Source: CAZDKK01 sp964603725
Lineage (GTDB): Bacteria > Eisenbacteria > RBG-16-71-46 > CAIMUX01 > WJJG01
DNA: 64,000 nt
Direction of reading: 5' to 3'
Assembly (NCBI GenBank): GCA_964603725.1
Contig: CAZRWW010000023.1
Span: forward strand, 1 to 64,000
The position numbers and the translations under genes are program-made. Below the pieces are notes generated by a model that was given only the letters and a program-made list of their open reading frames with translations, was not told where the DNA came from and searched no databases. Shown in pieces: positions 46,047-55,521 of the stretch. How positions within the stretch are numbered: position 1 is the first letter of the stretch; each line of letters starts with the position of its first letter.

Positions 46047-46115
46047 GGCGCGGGTGTGGCTGCGCGGCCGGCGCGGGTGTGGCTGCGCGGCCGGCGCGGG
46101 CGTGGCTGCGCGGCC
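46047..46115. repeat. 23-bp tandem repeat between pyc and icd
   Basis: Three copies of a 23-bp unit (GGCGCGGGTGTGGCTGCGCG plus GCC) start at 46047, 46070 and 46093, with one T-to-C change in the third. They fill most of the 120-base gap between pyc and icd. They might reduce read-through or stabilise the upstream mRNA end. Confidence 0.85.
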
Positions 46116-46145
46116 GGCGCGCCGGCGGCGTGAAGGAGAGACCGG

Positions 46146-47387
46146 ATGAGCCAGGCAATCTCGTTTCGCAGCGGGCGGCTGCAGGTCCCGGACGTTCCGG
46201 CCATCCCCTTCATCCCCGGTGACGGCATCGGCCCCGAGGTCTGGGCCGCCACCCGCCCGGCGCTCGACGCGGCTGTCGCGGCCAGCTACGGCGACCGGCG
46301 CGCGATCGACTGGCTCGAGCTGCCCGCGGGAGAGGCGGCCTTGCGCCAGGGCCTGGAGCTCCTGCCTCGCGCCACGATCGAGGCGGTCCGCAAGCATCGC
46401 GTGGCGATCAAGGGCCCCACGGCAACGCCGGTCGGCGGCGGCCATCGCTCGATCAACGTCGCCATGCGCCAGGCGCTCGACCTGTACGCCAACGTGCGCC
46501 CGGTGCGCTACTTCGCTGGCGTGGAGGCGCCGGTCAAGAACCCGGCCGCCCTGGATGTCGTCATCTTCCGTGAGAACACCGAGGACGTCTATGCCGGCAT
46601 CGAGTTCACCGCGGGCAGTCAGGCCGCGCACGAACTCGCGCAGCACCTGGCCAGGCACGGGCACGCCTTGCGCGAGCAGACGGGCATCGGCATCAAGATC
46701 ATCTCGCGGGCCGGGACGCGCCGACTCGTGCAGGCGGCCCTGGACTACGCCCTGGCGCGCGGCCGGCGGCGCGTGACGCTGATTCACAAGGGCAACATCA
46801 TGAAGGCGACCGAGGGCGCCTTCCGGAGCTGGGGCTACGAGCTCGTGCGGGAGGCCTATCGGGGTCGCGCGGTGGTGAAGGAGGACCTGGCGCCGGGCGA
46901 GTCCCCGCCCGCGGGAACGGTGGTGGTGGACGATCGCATCACCGACGCCGCGTTCCAGGACCTGCTCCTGCATCCCGAGCGCTTCCAGATCCTGGCGGCG
47001 CCCAATCTGAACGGCGACTACCTGTCGGACGCCTGCGCCGCCCAGGTCGGCGGCCTGGGCCTGGCCCCGGGCGCCAACATCGGCGACGGGCTGGCGGTGT
47101 TCGAAGCCACCCACGGCACGGCGCCCGACATCGCCGGCCGCGGGCTGGCCAATCCGGGCTCGCTGATCCTCTCGGGCGCGATGCTGCTCGAGTTCATCGG
47201 CTGGCCCCAGGCTTCGGCCGCCGTGGTCGAAGCCTTCGCGCGGGTGCTGGCCACGGGGCGCATGACCGCGGACCTGGCGGGCCGGCGGCCCGGCACGAGC
47301 GCGCTGAGCACGGCCGAGTTCGGAGCGGCCGTGGCGGCGGAAGTCGAGAAGACCAGCGCTCCGAGATCACGGAGGAATGGGGTATGA
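46146..47387 (+). CDS. icd: isocitrate dehydrogenase, NAD-type cofactor residues
   Basis: A 413-residue decarboxylating dehydrogenase of the IDH/IPMDH family, closest in layout to bacterial homodimeric Icd: IPFIPGDGIGPEVW, GPTATPVGGGHRSINVAMRQ, VIFRENTEDVYAGIEF, TLIHKGNIMKATEGAF, NLNGDYLSDACAAQVGG and ATHGTAPDIAGRGLANPGS. In E. coli Icd, Lys and Tyr after HGTAP hold the NADP phosphate. Here the positions are Asp328 and Ile329, as in NAD-dependent relatives, so NAD is the likely cofactor. RBS AAGGAGAG is 5 bases before the ATG. Its TGA overlaps the gltA ATG. Forms 2-oxoglutarate from isocitrate. Confidence 0.93.
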   Translation: MSQAISFRSGRLQVPDVPAIPFIPGDGIGPEVWAATRPALDAAVAASYGDRRAIDWLELPAGEAALRQGLELLPRATIEAVRKHRVAIKGPTATPVGGGHRSINVAMRQALDLYANVRPVRYFAGVEAPVKNPAALDVVIFRENTEDVYAGIEFTAGSQAAHELAQHLARHGHALREQTGIGIKIISRAGTRRLVQAALDYALARGRRRVTLIHKGNIMKATEGAFRSWGYELVREAYRGRAVVKEDLAPGESPPAGTVVVDDRITDAAFQDLLLHPERFQILAAPNLNGDYLSDACAAQVGGLGLAPGANIGDGLAVFEATHGTAPDIAGRGLANPGSLILSGAMLLEFIGWPQASAAVVEAFARVLATGRMTADLAGRRPGTSALSTAEFGAAVAAEVEKTSAPRSRRNGV

Positions 47388-48706
47388 GCTCCCAGCAGCA
47401 GGACACGGGCGCCGGCTCGCCCCCGGTGGAGATCAAGAACACCGGATTGCGCGGCGTCACCGTCGCCGACACGCGCATCAGCCTGGTGGACGGCGAGAGC
47501 GGTCGGCTGCTCTATCGCGGCTATCAGATCCGCGAGCTGGCCGAGAGGTCCTCCTACGAGGAGATCATCCACCTGCTCCTGATGGGCAAGCTGCCCACCC
47601 TCGATGAGCTCGAGGTGGTCGAGGGACAGCTCGCCGCAGCCCGCGCGCTGCCGCCCGAGGTGACCGCGTATCTGAAGGCCCGCACCGCGGCGGCGCGCAC
47701 GATGGACGTCTTGCAGGGCGCCGTGGCGGTGCTGGCCGACCACGACCCCGACGTGGAGCAGCGCGGCCGGCCCGCGATCGTGCGCGCCTCGCTGCGGCTG
47801 ATCGCGCGCACCGCCGCCGTCGCCGCGGCCTGGCATCGGCTGCGCTCGGGCAGCGAGCCCGTGGTGGGCTCCGAATCGCCGGCGGTCTCGCATGCCGCGG
47901 CCTTCCTCGAGATGCTCTGGGGGCGCCCGGCCACCGATCAGGAGGAGCGCCTGATGGACGTGCTCCTCATCCTGCACGCCGAGCACACCTTCAACGCCTC
48001 CACCTTCGCGGCCCGCGAAGTGGCTTCCACGCGCGCCCACCTGTACGCCGCCGTATCGGCGGCGGTCGGCGCGCTGAGCGGCCGGCTGCACGGCGGCGCC
48101 AACGCTCGCGTCATGCAGATGCTGCTCGAGATCGCCGCGCCCGAGAACGTGGAGCCTTGGATCCGCGCCCGGATCGCGGCGGGGCAGCGCGTCATGGGCC
48201 TCGGCCACGCGGTCTACCGTACCGATGACCCGCGCGCCGGCATCCTACGCGAGATCGCCGAGCGCACGCTGGCCGGGCGTCCCGAGGAGCGCTGGCTCGA
48301 CCTCGCGCGGCGCGTCGAGGAGGTGGGTCGCCGCCTGCTCAAGGAAGAAAAGGGCCTCGAGCTCTACCCCAACGTGGACTTCTACTCGGGCCCGATTCTC
48401 TACGCGCTGGGCCTGCCGGCCGAGATGTTCCCCGCCTTCTTCGCCGTCTCGCGCGTGGCCGGTTGGTGCGCGCATGTGATCGAGGAGCAGTTCGCCGAAG
48501 CTCAGCCCAAGGCCACGATCTACCGGCCCGAATCGACCTACGTCGGGCGTGACTGCGGGCCGCAGGGCTGCATCTACGTACCGCTCGAGGCACGCGGCGC
48601 GGGCTGCCCGTGCGGCGAGCAGTTCGAGGGGTGTGAGGAGCTCGCGAGCGTCGAGGAGCTAGACGGGAAGCCCAGGTGGGGCGCGGCCCCCGCGGTCGGG
48701 AGCTGA
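47384..48706 (+). CDS. gltA: citrate synthase with cysteine-rich tail
   Basis: A 440-residue citrate synthase family enzyme: acetyl-CoA plus oxaloacetate to citrate. Typical text: GLRGVTVADTRISLVDGE, LLYRGYQIRELAE, LILHAEHTFNASTFAAR (first catalytic His), GALSGRLHGGANARVM (second), MGLGHAVYRTDDPRA and PNVDFYSGPILYALGLP (the catalytic Asp). Relationship to 2-methylcitrate synthase cannot be excluded. After the enzyme proper ends near YRPESTYVG, a tail with Cys391, 396, 408, 410 and 417 is unusual and could bind a metal or form disulfides. ATGA overlap with icd, GGAGG 8 bases upstream. Last gene of the operon. Confidence 0.94.
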   Translation: MSSQQQDTGAGSPPVEIKNTGLRGVTVADTRISLVDGESGRLLYRGYQIRELAERSSYEEIIHLLLMGKLPTLDELEVVEGQLAAARALPPEVTAYLKARTAAARTMDVLQGAVAVLADHDPDVEQRGRPAIVRASLRLIARTAAVAAAWHRLRSGSEPVVGSESPAVSHAAAFLEMLWGRPATDQEERLMDVLLILHAEHTFNASTFAAREVASTRAHLYAAVSAAVGALSGRLHGGANARVMQMLLEIAAPENVEPWIRARIAAGQRVMGLGHAVYRTDDPRAGILREIAERTLAGRPEERWLDLARRVEEVGRRLLKEEKGLELYPNVDFYSGPILYALGLPAEMFPAFFAVSRVAGWCAHVIEEQFAEAQPKATIYRPESTYVGRDCGPQGCIYVPLEARGAGCPCGEQFEGCEELASVEELDGKPRWGAAPAVGS

Positions 48707-48711
48707 TCTCC

Positions 48712-50136
48712 TTACCCGATGACCGCGCAGCCCTCCCACGCCCGGATGCGCACCGGGCTGTCGATCCTCAGGCTCTCTCCGGAGAAACCAGCCTTGACGT
48801 AGATGGTGTCACCGCTTCCGGCGGCGTTCACACCCTCCTCGAGGGTGTTGTAGGGCTCCATGAAGGTCCCCTCTTCGTCTCCTGTGTGGGTGAAGTCAAC
48901 CCACACCACGTTCCCTGGCGCGTGGGCGACGATCTGCTCACAGAAGTCGCAGAGATCAACGTGGTTGAACGACAGGGGAGTCTCTCCGGTCTGGTATTCC
49001 TGCGTGTCCGCCCGGGCCGCTCCGATCCAGTCAGTTGACAGCGTGGCGTAGAACGCCTGCAGAAACTCGTCCCAATGCGTCACCCCGGGGAATTGGATCA
49101 CCGTCTCATTGTAGTTGGGGCTGTATTCGCCGAAGTAGTCGGGGAAGTAGATGGCCAGGCCGTGCGAGCCCGGCACGGCAGAGCCGTGCGCCTCCGCGAA
49201 GACGGAGATATCGAGGAGGCCCAGTACGCTGTAGGCTGCCCCGACGCAAAGGGCTGGATCGCGGTTCCACTCCGACATGAGTATCTGCGCGAACCGGTCC
49301 ACTACCTCTGCCAGGGCTACCTGCATGGGAGCTGCCAGGTACGACGCGCAGTGCGTCTCGTCATTCCCATAGCTGCTCGCGAAGCGATAGACAGTCGTGC
49401 TTCCCAGTTGAGCGGCACTCATGAAGGGATCCGTCACAAGATCAGCCAGAATCGTGTCGTAGGGCAGCCCAACGTATGGCTGCGCGTTCTCAGGCCCGAC
49501 CATCACAGTTCCCAGCCCCCGGAGTTCATAGGCCACCTCCACCATGGCCATCAAGCACGCATCGAACCCAATGAGATCCACTGTTCCAGCAGCCGTTGAT
49601 ATGTCCTCAAGAGCCGTGCGCACCTCCATCATGGTAAGACGATCGCCATTGGTGTCATCCGAACAGACTCCCCTGAGCGGGCGGTTTCTTTGCGCCTGGG
49701 AGCTTCGCCACCCATTGCCATGGTCCCACAGGACAACGGCGTATCGAGACGCAGGGTAGTTCTGCACTCCCCAAAGGACGAAATCCACCAGAACCTGCGA
49801 TGCACCCAAGTTCAGCTCGCCTAGATCCTCGCCCCAGTCCTCATCGGGTAGATCGCCCTGGGAAACCAGGCCCCGGCGTGTGCCCGTCCAGTCTCCATAC
49901 GCAGTGCTGTAGCCGGGTGCGCGGTCGAAGAGGACGACAATACTGACGTCGTCCGTAGACCCAACAGACGCCATTTCTAGAAAATCGTCGATCCCAGCAG
50001 GCTCCAGGTTGTTGTCCGCAGCCACGTACACCATGTACGTCCATTCGGCCTGAGCCTGAGAGTCCGCTACGCACGCGGCCATCACGGCGAGGAGACTGGC
50101 TGCCAGGGCTCGCACGCGTCGATGGAGCTTATTCAT
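48712..50136 (-). CDS. clostripain-related (C11) secreted cysteine protease
   Basis: A 474-residue exported protease. The start MNKLHRRVRA has AGGAGAGG 6 bases upstream and is followed by a signal peptide ending near AQAEW. The clan CD catalytic pair is visible: RYAVVLWDHGNGWRSS (His) and DLIGFDACLMAMVEVAYEL (Cys). C11 enzymes cut after Arg or Lys. The last 55 residues (EPYNTLEEGVNAAGSGDTIYVKAGF) look like the beginning of a right-handed beta-helix/DUF1565 domain that stops abruptly, so the tail may be truncated. Downstream of two further secreted-protein genes on the same strand. Probably degrades external proteins. Confidence 0.92.
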   Translation of the reverse strand: MNKLHRRVRALAASLLAVMAACVADSQAQAEWTYMVYVAADNNLEPAGIDDFLEMASVGSTDDVSIVVLFDRAPGYSTAYGDWTGTRRGLVSQGDLPDEDWGEDLGELNLGASQVLVDFVLWGVQNYPASRYAVVLWDHGNGWRSSQAQRNRPLRGVCSDDTNGDRLTMMEVRTALEDISTAAGTVDLIGFDACLMAMVEVAYELRGLGTVMVGPENAQPYVGLPYDTILADLVTDPFMSAAQLGSTTVYRFASSYGNDETHCASYLAAPMQVALAEVVDRFAQILMSEWNRDPALCVGAAYSVLGLLDISVFAEAHGSAVPGSHGLAIYFPDYFGEYSPNYNETVIQFPGVTHWDEFLQAFYATLSTDWIGAARADTQEYQTGETPLSFNHVDLCDFCEQIVAHAPGNVVWVDFTHTGDEEGTFMEPYNTLEEGVNAAGSGDTIYVKAGFSGESLRIDSPVRIRAWEGCAVIG

Positions 50137-50219
50137 CTTCCACCTCTCCTTCAGAACTCTGGAGCACCAGCGGCCTGACCTGGCCTGATCGGCGGGTCGC
50201 GGGTTGATCGCAAACGCTC

Positions 50220-50753
50220 TCACCTCAGCAGCACGACCTTCCCTTTCAAGCTCGTGTTCGGCGATGCGAGCACAATGAAGTACGCCCCGGTGCCCATGGG
50301 CTCACCGAGATCGGACGTACCGTCCCACTGAACCTGCTGGCGGCCAGGTCCGGGCACGCCCGAATACAAGGACCGGACATGTCGACCCGCGACGTCGTAT
50401 ACTGACAGGTCGACGGCACTCCGCTGCAGCGGCACTTCGAAGCCGATGACTGTGGACGAGCGAAAGGGATTGGGCGTGGGTCGCCGCAGTGCATATACGA
50501 GAGGCACTGTGAGGGTGCTGATCACCTTCACACCGGAGGTCTGAGTCCCGCCCCTCCAGTATCCCGCCGACATTGTGACGTCGCCGCCCGCGGCGATCCC
50601 GGCCACGGCCTGGCCGAGCGTCGAACAGAGTGAGAAGGCGGCTGCCGTCGCGGTGCCACCACCACTTGACAGCACGCTGCGACCAATCTCCGGCTGGGCT
50701 GAGGCCGATCCGGCCAGAGCAGTCACCAGCAAGGCGAGCAGTAACCTACGCAT
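50220..50753 (-). CDS. small secreted protein with FlgD/T9SS-like tail
   Basis: A 177-residue exported protein that is little more than a signal peptide (MRRLLLALLVTALAGSASA), a glycine-rich strand pair (RSVLSSGGGTATAAAFSLC, LGQAVAGIAAGGDVTMSAG) and the FlgD/T9SS-like domain (RRPTPNPFRSSTVIGFEVP, VYDVAGRHVRSLYSG, WDGTSDLG, GAYFIVLAS, KGKVVLLR). The first part resembles a fragment common at the N-terminus of such proteins (S.SGG....G.Y.L..T.GQ...G). No enzyme motif. GGGGAGG is 6 bases before the ATG. Lies between the C11 protease and the YadA-like gene. Confidence 0.85.
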   Translation of the reverse strand: MRRLLLALLVTALAGSASAQPEIGRSVLSSGGGTATAAAFSLCSTLGQAVAGIAAGGDVTMSAGYWRGGTQTSGVKVISTLTVPLVYALRRPTPNPFRSSTVIGFEVPLQRSAVDLSVYDVAGRHVRSLYSGVPGPGRQQVQWDGTSDLGEPMGTGAYFIVLASPNTSLKGKVVLLR

Positions 50754-50786
50754 CTTGACCTCCCCGAGCCATCTCCACAGTGCGTA

Positions 50787-52661
50787 CTACTGCAACGACA
50801 CCAATGTCAGGACGAGGCCACGCCCAGACGCAAGCGATGACAAGGCCTTGCCGAGGATGGCGCCCGGACGGCGAGCCTCGTTCACCGCGCGCATGACATG
50901 ACCCGGGGTTTCCGATGTGGTGAGGAGGTCGCCCGGTCGAATGGGCGCAGTGCCTGCATCTGCAAACACGTACACGCGGCCCGTCAGGGCAATGTGCTGA
51001 CCGCCTTCGAGAACGCCCGACTGCTGAAGCGTGAGGCCGGGCTTGATCCCACCCGCGCCGCTGACCACCCCGGCGACACGTGTGTCGTAGGGACGTTCAC
51101 TGATCTTCAGTTCTCCGGGGCTGTGCTCGTCGATGACGACCACTGTCCCGGGAGCCAGCTCGCGGTCGCCGGTGATTCGGAACGGCTCCGCAAGATCGCA
51201 GCCACCGTTGATGCACAGTACCGGCGTCGTGATTGTCTCCGTCGTTGGGTCCAGCTTGATCGTGACATCATTGTCGCTGTTGGCGAGTTTCATCCCACCC
51301 GCTGCGCGGATTGTGAAGGTATTGGCCCCCCGGGAGTCCATCACATCTGGGCTCGAGTTGTCGGCCCAGACGAAGGCCCCGTCTTCATCCGCCTTCGCGT
51401 AGTAGCCGGCTGCCAGGGAGTAGCTCGATTGGGTCGTGACAACGCACCCGTAGCCGCCAGGTATCGCGCTGGCGTAACCATTGGCATGGTTCCCCCAACC
51501 CCCACCGACCGTGGCGAACTCCCCGCCGGCGTTATGCTCGCGCCCTCCCGCAATGGTGGCGTTGTTGCCGTCGGCCGAGTTCTGGTAGCCACCTGCGATC
51601 GTGGCGCTGGACCCCGCGGCATGGTTGCCGCGACCTCCACCGACGAAGGTGTTCTGGTGCGTGGCCCGGTTCTCCCAGCCCCCGGCCACAGTCGCGTACC
51701 ATTGGGCCGCGCGGTTCTCTCGGCCGCCGCCAACCGTCGCGTAGGGGGCGTTGTCGACGATCTCGTCGCCATCTCCCGCCCGGTTGTCGACACCGCCACC
51801 TACGGTCCCGTACAGGTCCGAGACCCAATTCTCCTCCCCGTCTTTGGCTCCGCCACCGCCAATCGCCGCGCCGTAGACACCCTCCATCGCCCGGTTGTTG
51901 GCGCGGCCGCAGACGATGTTGGGGGCATAGGGGTCGCTGGCGGCATCGAAACCGGTTGGTTCGATGCGCAGAGCCCGGCGTCCCCCGATGCAGAGCCGGA
52001 GCTCAACCTCATCGCTCGTTCCCAGGTAGTTGGCCACCGGGTCCGTGCCGGCATTGCCGGTGAGGCTCCAGAACGCGTCCGAACAGGCGGCCGCCGTGGT
52101 CTGGACGGTTCCATCGGGGAACTTGAAACCACCGGCCATCGATTCGACGAGTCCGTTGGCGACAAACTGACCGTGGGACAGCTCCGCGCTGCGGCTGTGC
52201 AGAGCGTAGAGCGAGCTGCCGATCCTGATATCGCTGAGCCGGACGAATCCCGATCCCGTGTCAACCCAGGTCCGCAACACGGCGGAGCCAGCCGCGGCCA
52301 GCCTCACGGCCGGGATCGGGACCATGGCGGGAGGCTCTCCGAGGTTGACCTCGAAGCTGCCAGTCGTGACCGCCACGGGGACCGCGGTCGCTGGTGGGCC
52401 ACCGCCGAAGCTGCTGCCGTCATTGGACCAGATCGTGGTCTCGGGCGCCGTGGTGGTGTCGACGATCGCGAACTTGCAGTGCGCTACGCCACTGTAGGGT
52501 GCACCGCCAACGGCGAGATGCCCTTGATAGCTGGTCATGTTGGGGACGGCCTGGGCCGATGCCAGGGACACGACTAGCCAGGCGGCCACGGTCACCAGCG
52601 GCCGCGCCCACTGCGCGGATCGCGTGCGACCCTGGTTTGCGATGCATGCAGCACGCATCAT
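50787..52661 (-). CDS. secreted YadA-head-like repeat protein with G2-type C-terminal domain
   Basis: A 624-residue exported protein. The signal region is PLVTVAAWLVVSLASAQA. Residues 30-200 resemble a common beta domain (NMTSYQGHLAVGGAPYSG). Residues 280-440 carry at least nine left-handed trimeric-roll repeats of the form ATVGGGxxNxA or TIAGGYxNSA, as in YadA/Hep_Hag adhesin heads. The C-terminus (GTVVVIDEHSPGELKIS, PYDTRVAGVVSGAGGI, LTGRVYVFADAGTAPIRPG) is a domain often seen behind such repeats and related in text to phage tail-spike or peptidase G2 modules. No YadA beta-barrel anchor is present. GGAGG 5 bases before the ATG. Probably trimeric surface fibre. Confidence 0.82.
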   Translation of the reverse strand: MMRAACIANQGRTRSAQWARPLVTVAAWLVVSLASAQAVPNMTSYQGHLAVGGAPYSGVAHCKFAIVDTTTAPETTIWSNDGSSFGGGPPATAVPVAVTTGSFEVNLGEPPAMVPIPAVRLAAAGSAVLRTWVDTGSGFVRLSDIRIGSSLYALHSRSAELSHGQFVANGLVESMAGGFKFPDGTVQTTAAACSDAFWSLTGNAGTDPVANYLGTSDEVELRLCIGGRRALRIEPTGFDAASDPYAPNIVCGRANNRAMEGVYGAAIGGGGAKDGEENWVSDLYGTVGGGVDNRAGDGDEIVDNAPYATVGGGRENRAAQWYATVAGGWENRATHQNTFVGGGRGNHAAGSSATIAGGYQNSADGNNATIAGGREHNAGGEFATVGGGWGNHANGYASAIPGGYGCVVTTQSSYSLAAGYYAKADEDGAFVWADNSSPDVMDSRGANTFTIRAAGGMKLANSDNDVTIKLDPTTETITTPVLCINGGCDLAEPFRITGDRELAPGTVVVIDEHSPGELKISERPYDTRVAGVVSGAGGIKPGLTLQQSGVLEGGQHIALTGRVYVFADAGTAPIRPGDLLTTSETPGHVMRAVNEARRPGAILGKALSSLASGRGLVLTLVSLQ

Positions 52662-52887
52662 GGTAGCCTCCGTTTTCTGCAGCGACCCATGGCCGAGCGA
52701 GCCAAGGGTCTGCCGATGCAACCCGAGAGCAGGGCGGAACTGCCCCCAACGGCCCCGCAGCCGCACGGGCCATCCCGACCACCTGGCCTGGGCGGCAGCC
52801 CGGTTCTGCTGGAGAAAGCGGAAAAGGCACCTCGTCCGTGCAGGTCATTGGGGGACGAGGACCGGATCCCCGGAGGAAAATGCCCCG

Positions 52888-55521
52888 TCAGGGTTGCGTC
52901 CCGGTGACCTCTGGCCGGGGGATCGCGGCTCGCCACGCGGCCGCCACTTCGCCCCGTCCCAGGCGTTCGAGGAGCGCCGCGGTGCGCTCCAGGCACGGTC
53001 GCTTCGCGAAGGGCGGCGCGCTCAGCACCCGCGCGCGGCTTTGCTCCCACAGGGAGTCGGCTTCTCCCAGACGGCCCTGGTCGCCCAGGCAGCAGGCCCA
53101 CGCATTCTGCGCGACGCCCACGCTCCAGTGCCCCGCGGGGAGCGCCGCCTGCAGCGCGACAAGACCTTCTCGCAGCGCCGGCTCCGCCTCGGCCGTTCGG
53201 CCGGTGTCCAGCCAAAGCATCGCCAGCCACACCTGTGTCTCCGCGATCTCGCGATGGCCGGGCGGGTGGATGCGCCGCTGCGTGGCCAGCGCTCCCTTAT
53301 AGAGGCTCTCGGCCTCGGCGTAGTGCCCGCAGGCATGGTGGTTGCGGGCCAGGACCCACAGACTCAGCCCCGTCCAGGGGTGATCCTCGCCGAGGGACCG
53401 GCGCAAGATCTCACCTCCCGTCCGGCACTCCTTGGCCGCCTCGAGGTACTTCGCCTGCGACTCGAGGCAGACCCCCAGGCTCATCAGACCGAGGCCGATC
53501 ATGGCGTGCTCATCACCCAGGAGGCTGCGGCGGCAGGCGAGTGTCGCGCGATGCGCAGCTTCCGCCTCGCGCAGGCGCCCCATCTCCGTCAGCAGAACCG
53601 CATGGTTGGCGATGATCGTGGCCACGTCGGTGTGACAATCGCCGTGGAGCCGCCGATAGGTCTCGATCGCCTGGCGATAGAGCGGGTCGGCTTCAGCGAG
53701 CTTGCCCTGCTCCCACAGAAACACGGCTAGATCGTTGCGAAAGGAAGCGACGATTTCGGCGGTGTCACCGAGGGCGCGGATGCAGGTCTCGACGGCAGCA
53801 CGATGGAGCGGCTCCGCCTCGGCGGCTCGCCCGCCGCGCGCGAGCGCGTTCGCCAGCAGGTTCTTGGAGCGCGCGAAGTGGATTCTACCCGAGTCCCCCA
53901 CGCTCGCTTCGAAGGCCAAGGCCTGGCGCAGCAGTGTATCCGCCGCCGCGAACTTGCCCCGGTGCACCAGCAACTCGGCCAGGGCGTTCACGTCGTTGAC
54001 AAGCCGAAGGGGATCGTCGTGGCTGGCGGCTTCGAGGTCGGAGAGCGAAGCGCGCATGTGCAGCTCGGCTTCCTCGTAGAGCCCCAGGGTGTAGTAGGCC
54101 TCGCCCAGCGTGCGTTGTACCTCCGCCTGCGCCTGCGGCGCGGCAGCGAGCTGATCGACGAGCCCAGACCCAACGGCGAGGACATCCACGAGCGTGACAT
54201 CCTTGCCGTGCTGCTCGATGTGATTTCCGCTCAGCAGCCCCTGCAGGAACCCACTCACCGCCTCGGCGCTGCGTCGCTCGCGCACCGCGATCTCGCGCTG
54301 CACTGACATCGCCACGGCGAATCCCACCAGCAGCAGCAGGACGGCCATGGCCGCCGCACAGGCCCACGTGTGCCGCGCGACCAGCTTGCTGAGCTGGTAG
54401 ACGGCCGTCGGTGGCCGCGCCAGGATGGGTTGCTTCGTCAGGTAGCGCTCCAGATCCTCGGCCAGAGCGCCGGCGCTCGTGTACCGCCGATCTGGCTCTT
54501 TGGCGAGGGCTTTGAGCACGATCGCCTCGAGCTCACCATCCAGCCGACCCGACCGCGTCACCCGGCCGGCGAGCCTCTGCGGCGGCTTGGCGATGATGGT
54601 CTTGAGCGCTTCGAGGGCTGGCCGGCCACGGATGTCATAGGGCAGCTCGCCCGACACGAGCTCGTAGAGAACCACTCCAAGCGCATAGATGTCCGAGCGT
54701 GCATCGACCTTGGTGAAGCCACCCTCGATCTGCTCAGGGCTCATGTACTCGAGCGTTCCGATGAGCTGGCCCTCGCGCGTCAGCGCGGCGGCCTGCTCGG
54801 TGGGTTCGTTCACCGCCTTGGCCACGCCGAAGTCGATGAGCTTCGGGCAGGGCGCCTCGTCCTCGATGGTCACGAGGATGTTCGACGGCTTCAGATCGCG
54901 ATGGATGATCCCCTTCTGGTGGGCATGCTGAACCGCGAGACACACGGGCCGGAGTAACTCCAGGCGCTCGCGCAGCTCGAGCGAGTTTGCCTCGCAGAAC
55001 TCGGTGATCGGCACCCCGCGCACGAGCTCCATGACAAAGTAGGGTCGACCGGCCTCGTCCGCGCCGGCCTCAAGCACCCGCGCGATGTTAGGGTGCTCCA
55101 TCTGCGCCAGCACCTGCCGCTCCGCCTCGAACCGGGCCGCCACGCCGAGTCCGCCGATGTCGCCGCGGGCCAGCTTCAGCGCCACCTCCCGGCGAATCGG
55201 CGCCTTCTGCAGGGCTCGATAGACGATGCCCATGCCGCCCGTGCCCAGGACCCCCAGGATTCGGTAGGCGCCGATCTGCTCGGGCATCGTGGGCGGCGCG
55301 GGGATGGCGGAGAGTAGCTGCCGGCTGATCTCACCCGCCGGCCCGTCGGGCGTCAGGATCCGTCCAGTTCCCGTGGGTTGGTCGAACAGAGACTCCACCT
55401 CGCGCCGCAGGAGCTCGTCGGTGCCGCACTCGCGGGCCAGGTACGCCGCGCGGGATTCTGTGGGCAGGCTGCGGGCGGTCAGAAAGAGTTCACGCACTCG
55501 GGCAAAGCGCCGGGGATCCAT
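52888..55521 (-). CDS. membrane Ser/Thr protein kinase with TPR sensor domain
   Basis: An 877-residue eukaryotic-type kinase. Kinase domain about 85-360: VLGTGGMGIVYRAL (glycine loop), EVALKLA (Lys), IHRDLKPSNILV (catalytic loop), LIDFGVAKA (DFG) and GTLEYMSPEQIEGGF. One membrane helix follows (ACAAAMAVLLLLVGFAVAM, about residue 390). Residues 450-860 are a long TPR array (for example EAEPLHRAAVETCIRALGD). The first 75 residues resemble the zinc-free N-terminal region typical of planctomycete/acidobacterial kinases of this type. It overlaps the sigma factor stop by one base (TGATG). The kinase probably signals to, or with, the sigma factor. Confidence 0.93.
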   Translation of the reverse strand: MDPRRFARVRELFLTARSLPTESRAAYLARECGTDELLRREVESLFDQPTGTGRILTPDGPAGEISRQLLSAIPAPPTMPEQIGAYRILGVLGTGGMGIVYRALQKAPIRREVALKLARGDIGGLGVAARFEAERQVLAQMEHPNIARVLEAGADEAGRPYFVMELVRGVPITEFCEANSLELRERLELLRPVCLAVQHAHQKGIIHRDLKPSNILVTIEDEAPCPKLIDFGVAKAVNEPTEQAAALTREGQLIGTLEYMSPEQIEGGFTKVDARSDIYALGVVLYELVSGELPYDIRGRPALEALKTIIAKPPQRLAGRVTRSGRLDGELEAIVLKALAKEPDRRYTSAGALAEDLERYLTKQPILARPPTAVYQLSKLVARHTWACAAAMAVLLLLVGFAVAMSVQREIAVRERRSAEAVSGFLQGLLSGNHIEQHGKDVTLVDVLAVGSGLVDQLAAAPQAQAEVQRTLGEAYYTLGLYEEAELHMRASLSDLEAASHDDPLRLVNDVNALAELLVHRGKFAAADTLLRQALAFEASVGDSGRIHFARSKNLLANALARGGRAAEAEPLHRAAVETCIRALGDTAEIVASFRNDLAVFLWEQGKLAEADPLYRQAIETYRRLHGDCHTDVATIIANHAVLLTEMGRLREAEAAHRATLACRRSLLGDEHAMIGLGLMSLGVCLESQAKYLEAAKECRTGGEILRRSLGEDHPWTGLSLWVLARNHHACGHYAEAESLYKGALATQRRIHPPGHREIAETQVWLAMLWLDTGRTAEAEPALREGLVALQAALPAGHWSVGVAQNAWACCLGDQGRLGEADSLWEQSRARVLSAPPFAKRPCLERTAALLERLGRGEVAAAWRAAIPRPEVTGTQP

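Noticed and set aside
42318..47114. 1598-codon open frame on the minus strand across pyc and icd
   Set aside because: It is the antisense shadow of GC-rich genes; it has no RBS, no recognisable domain and Arg/Gly/Asp/Val-rich nonsense composition.
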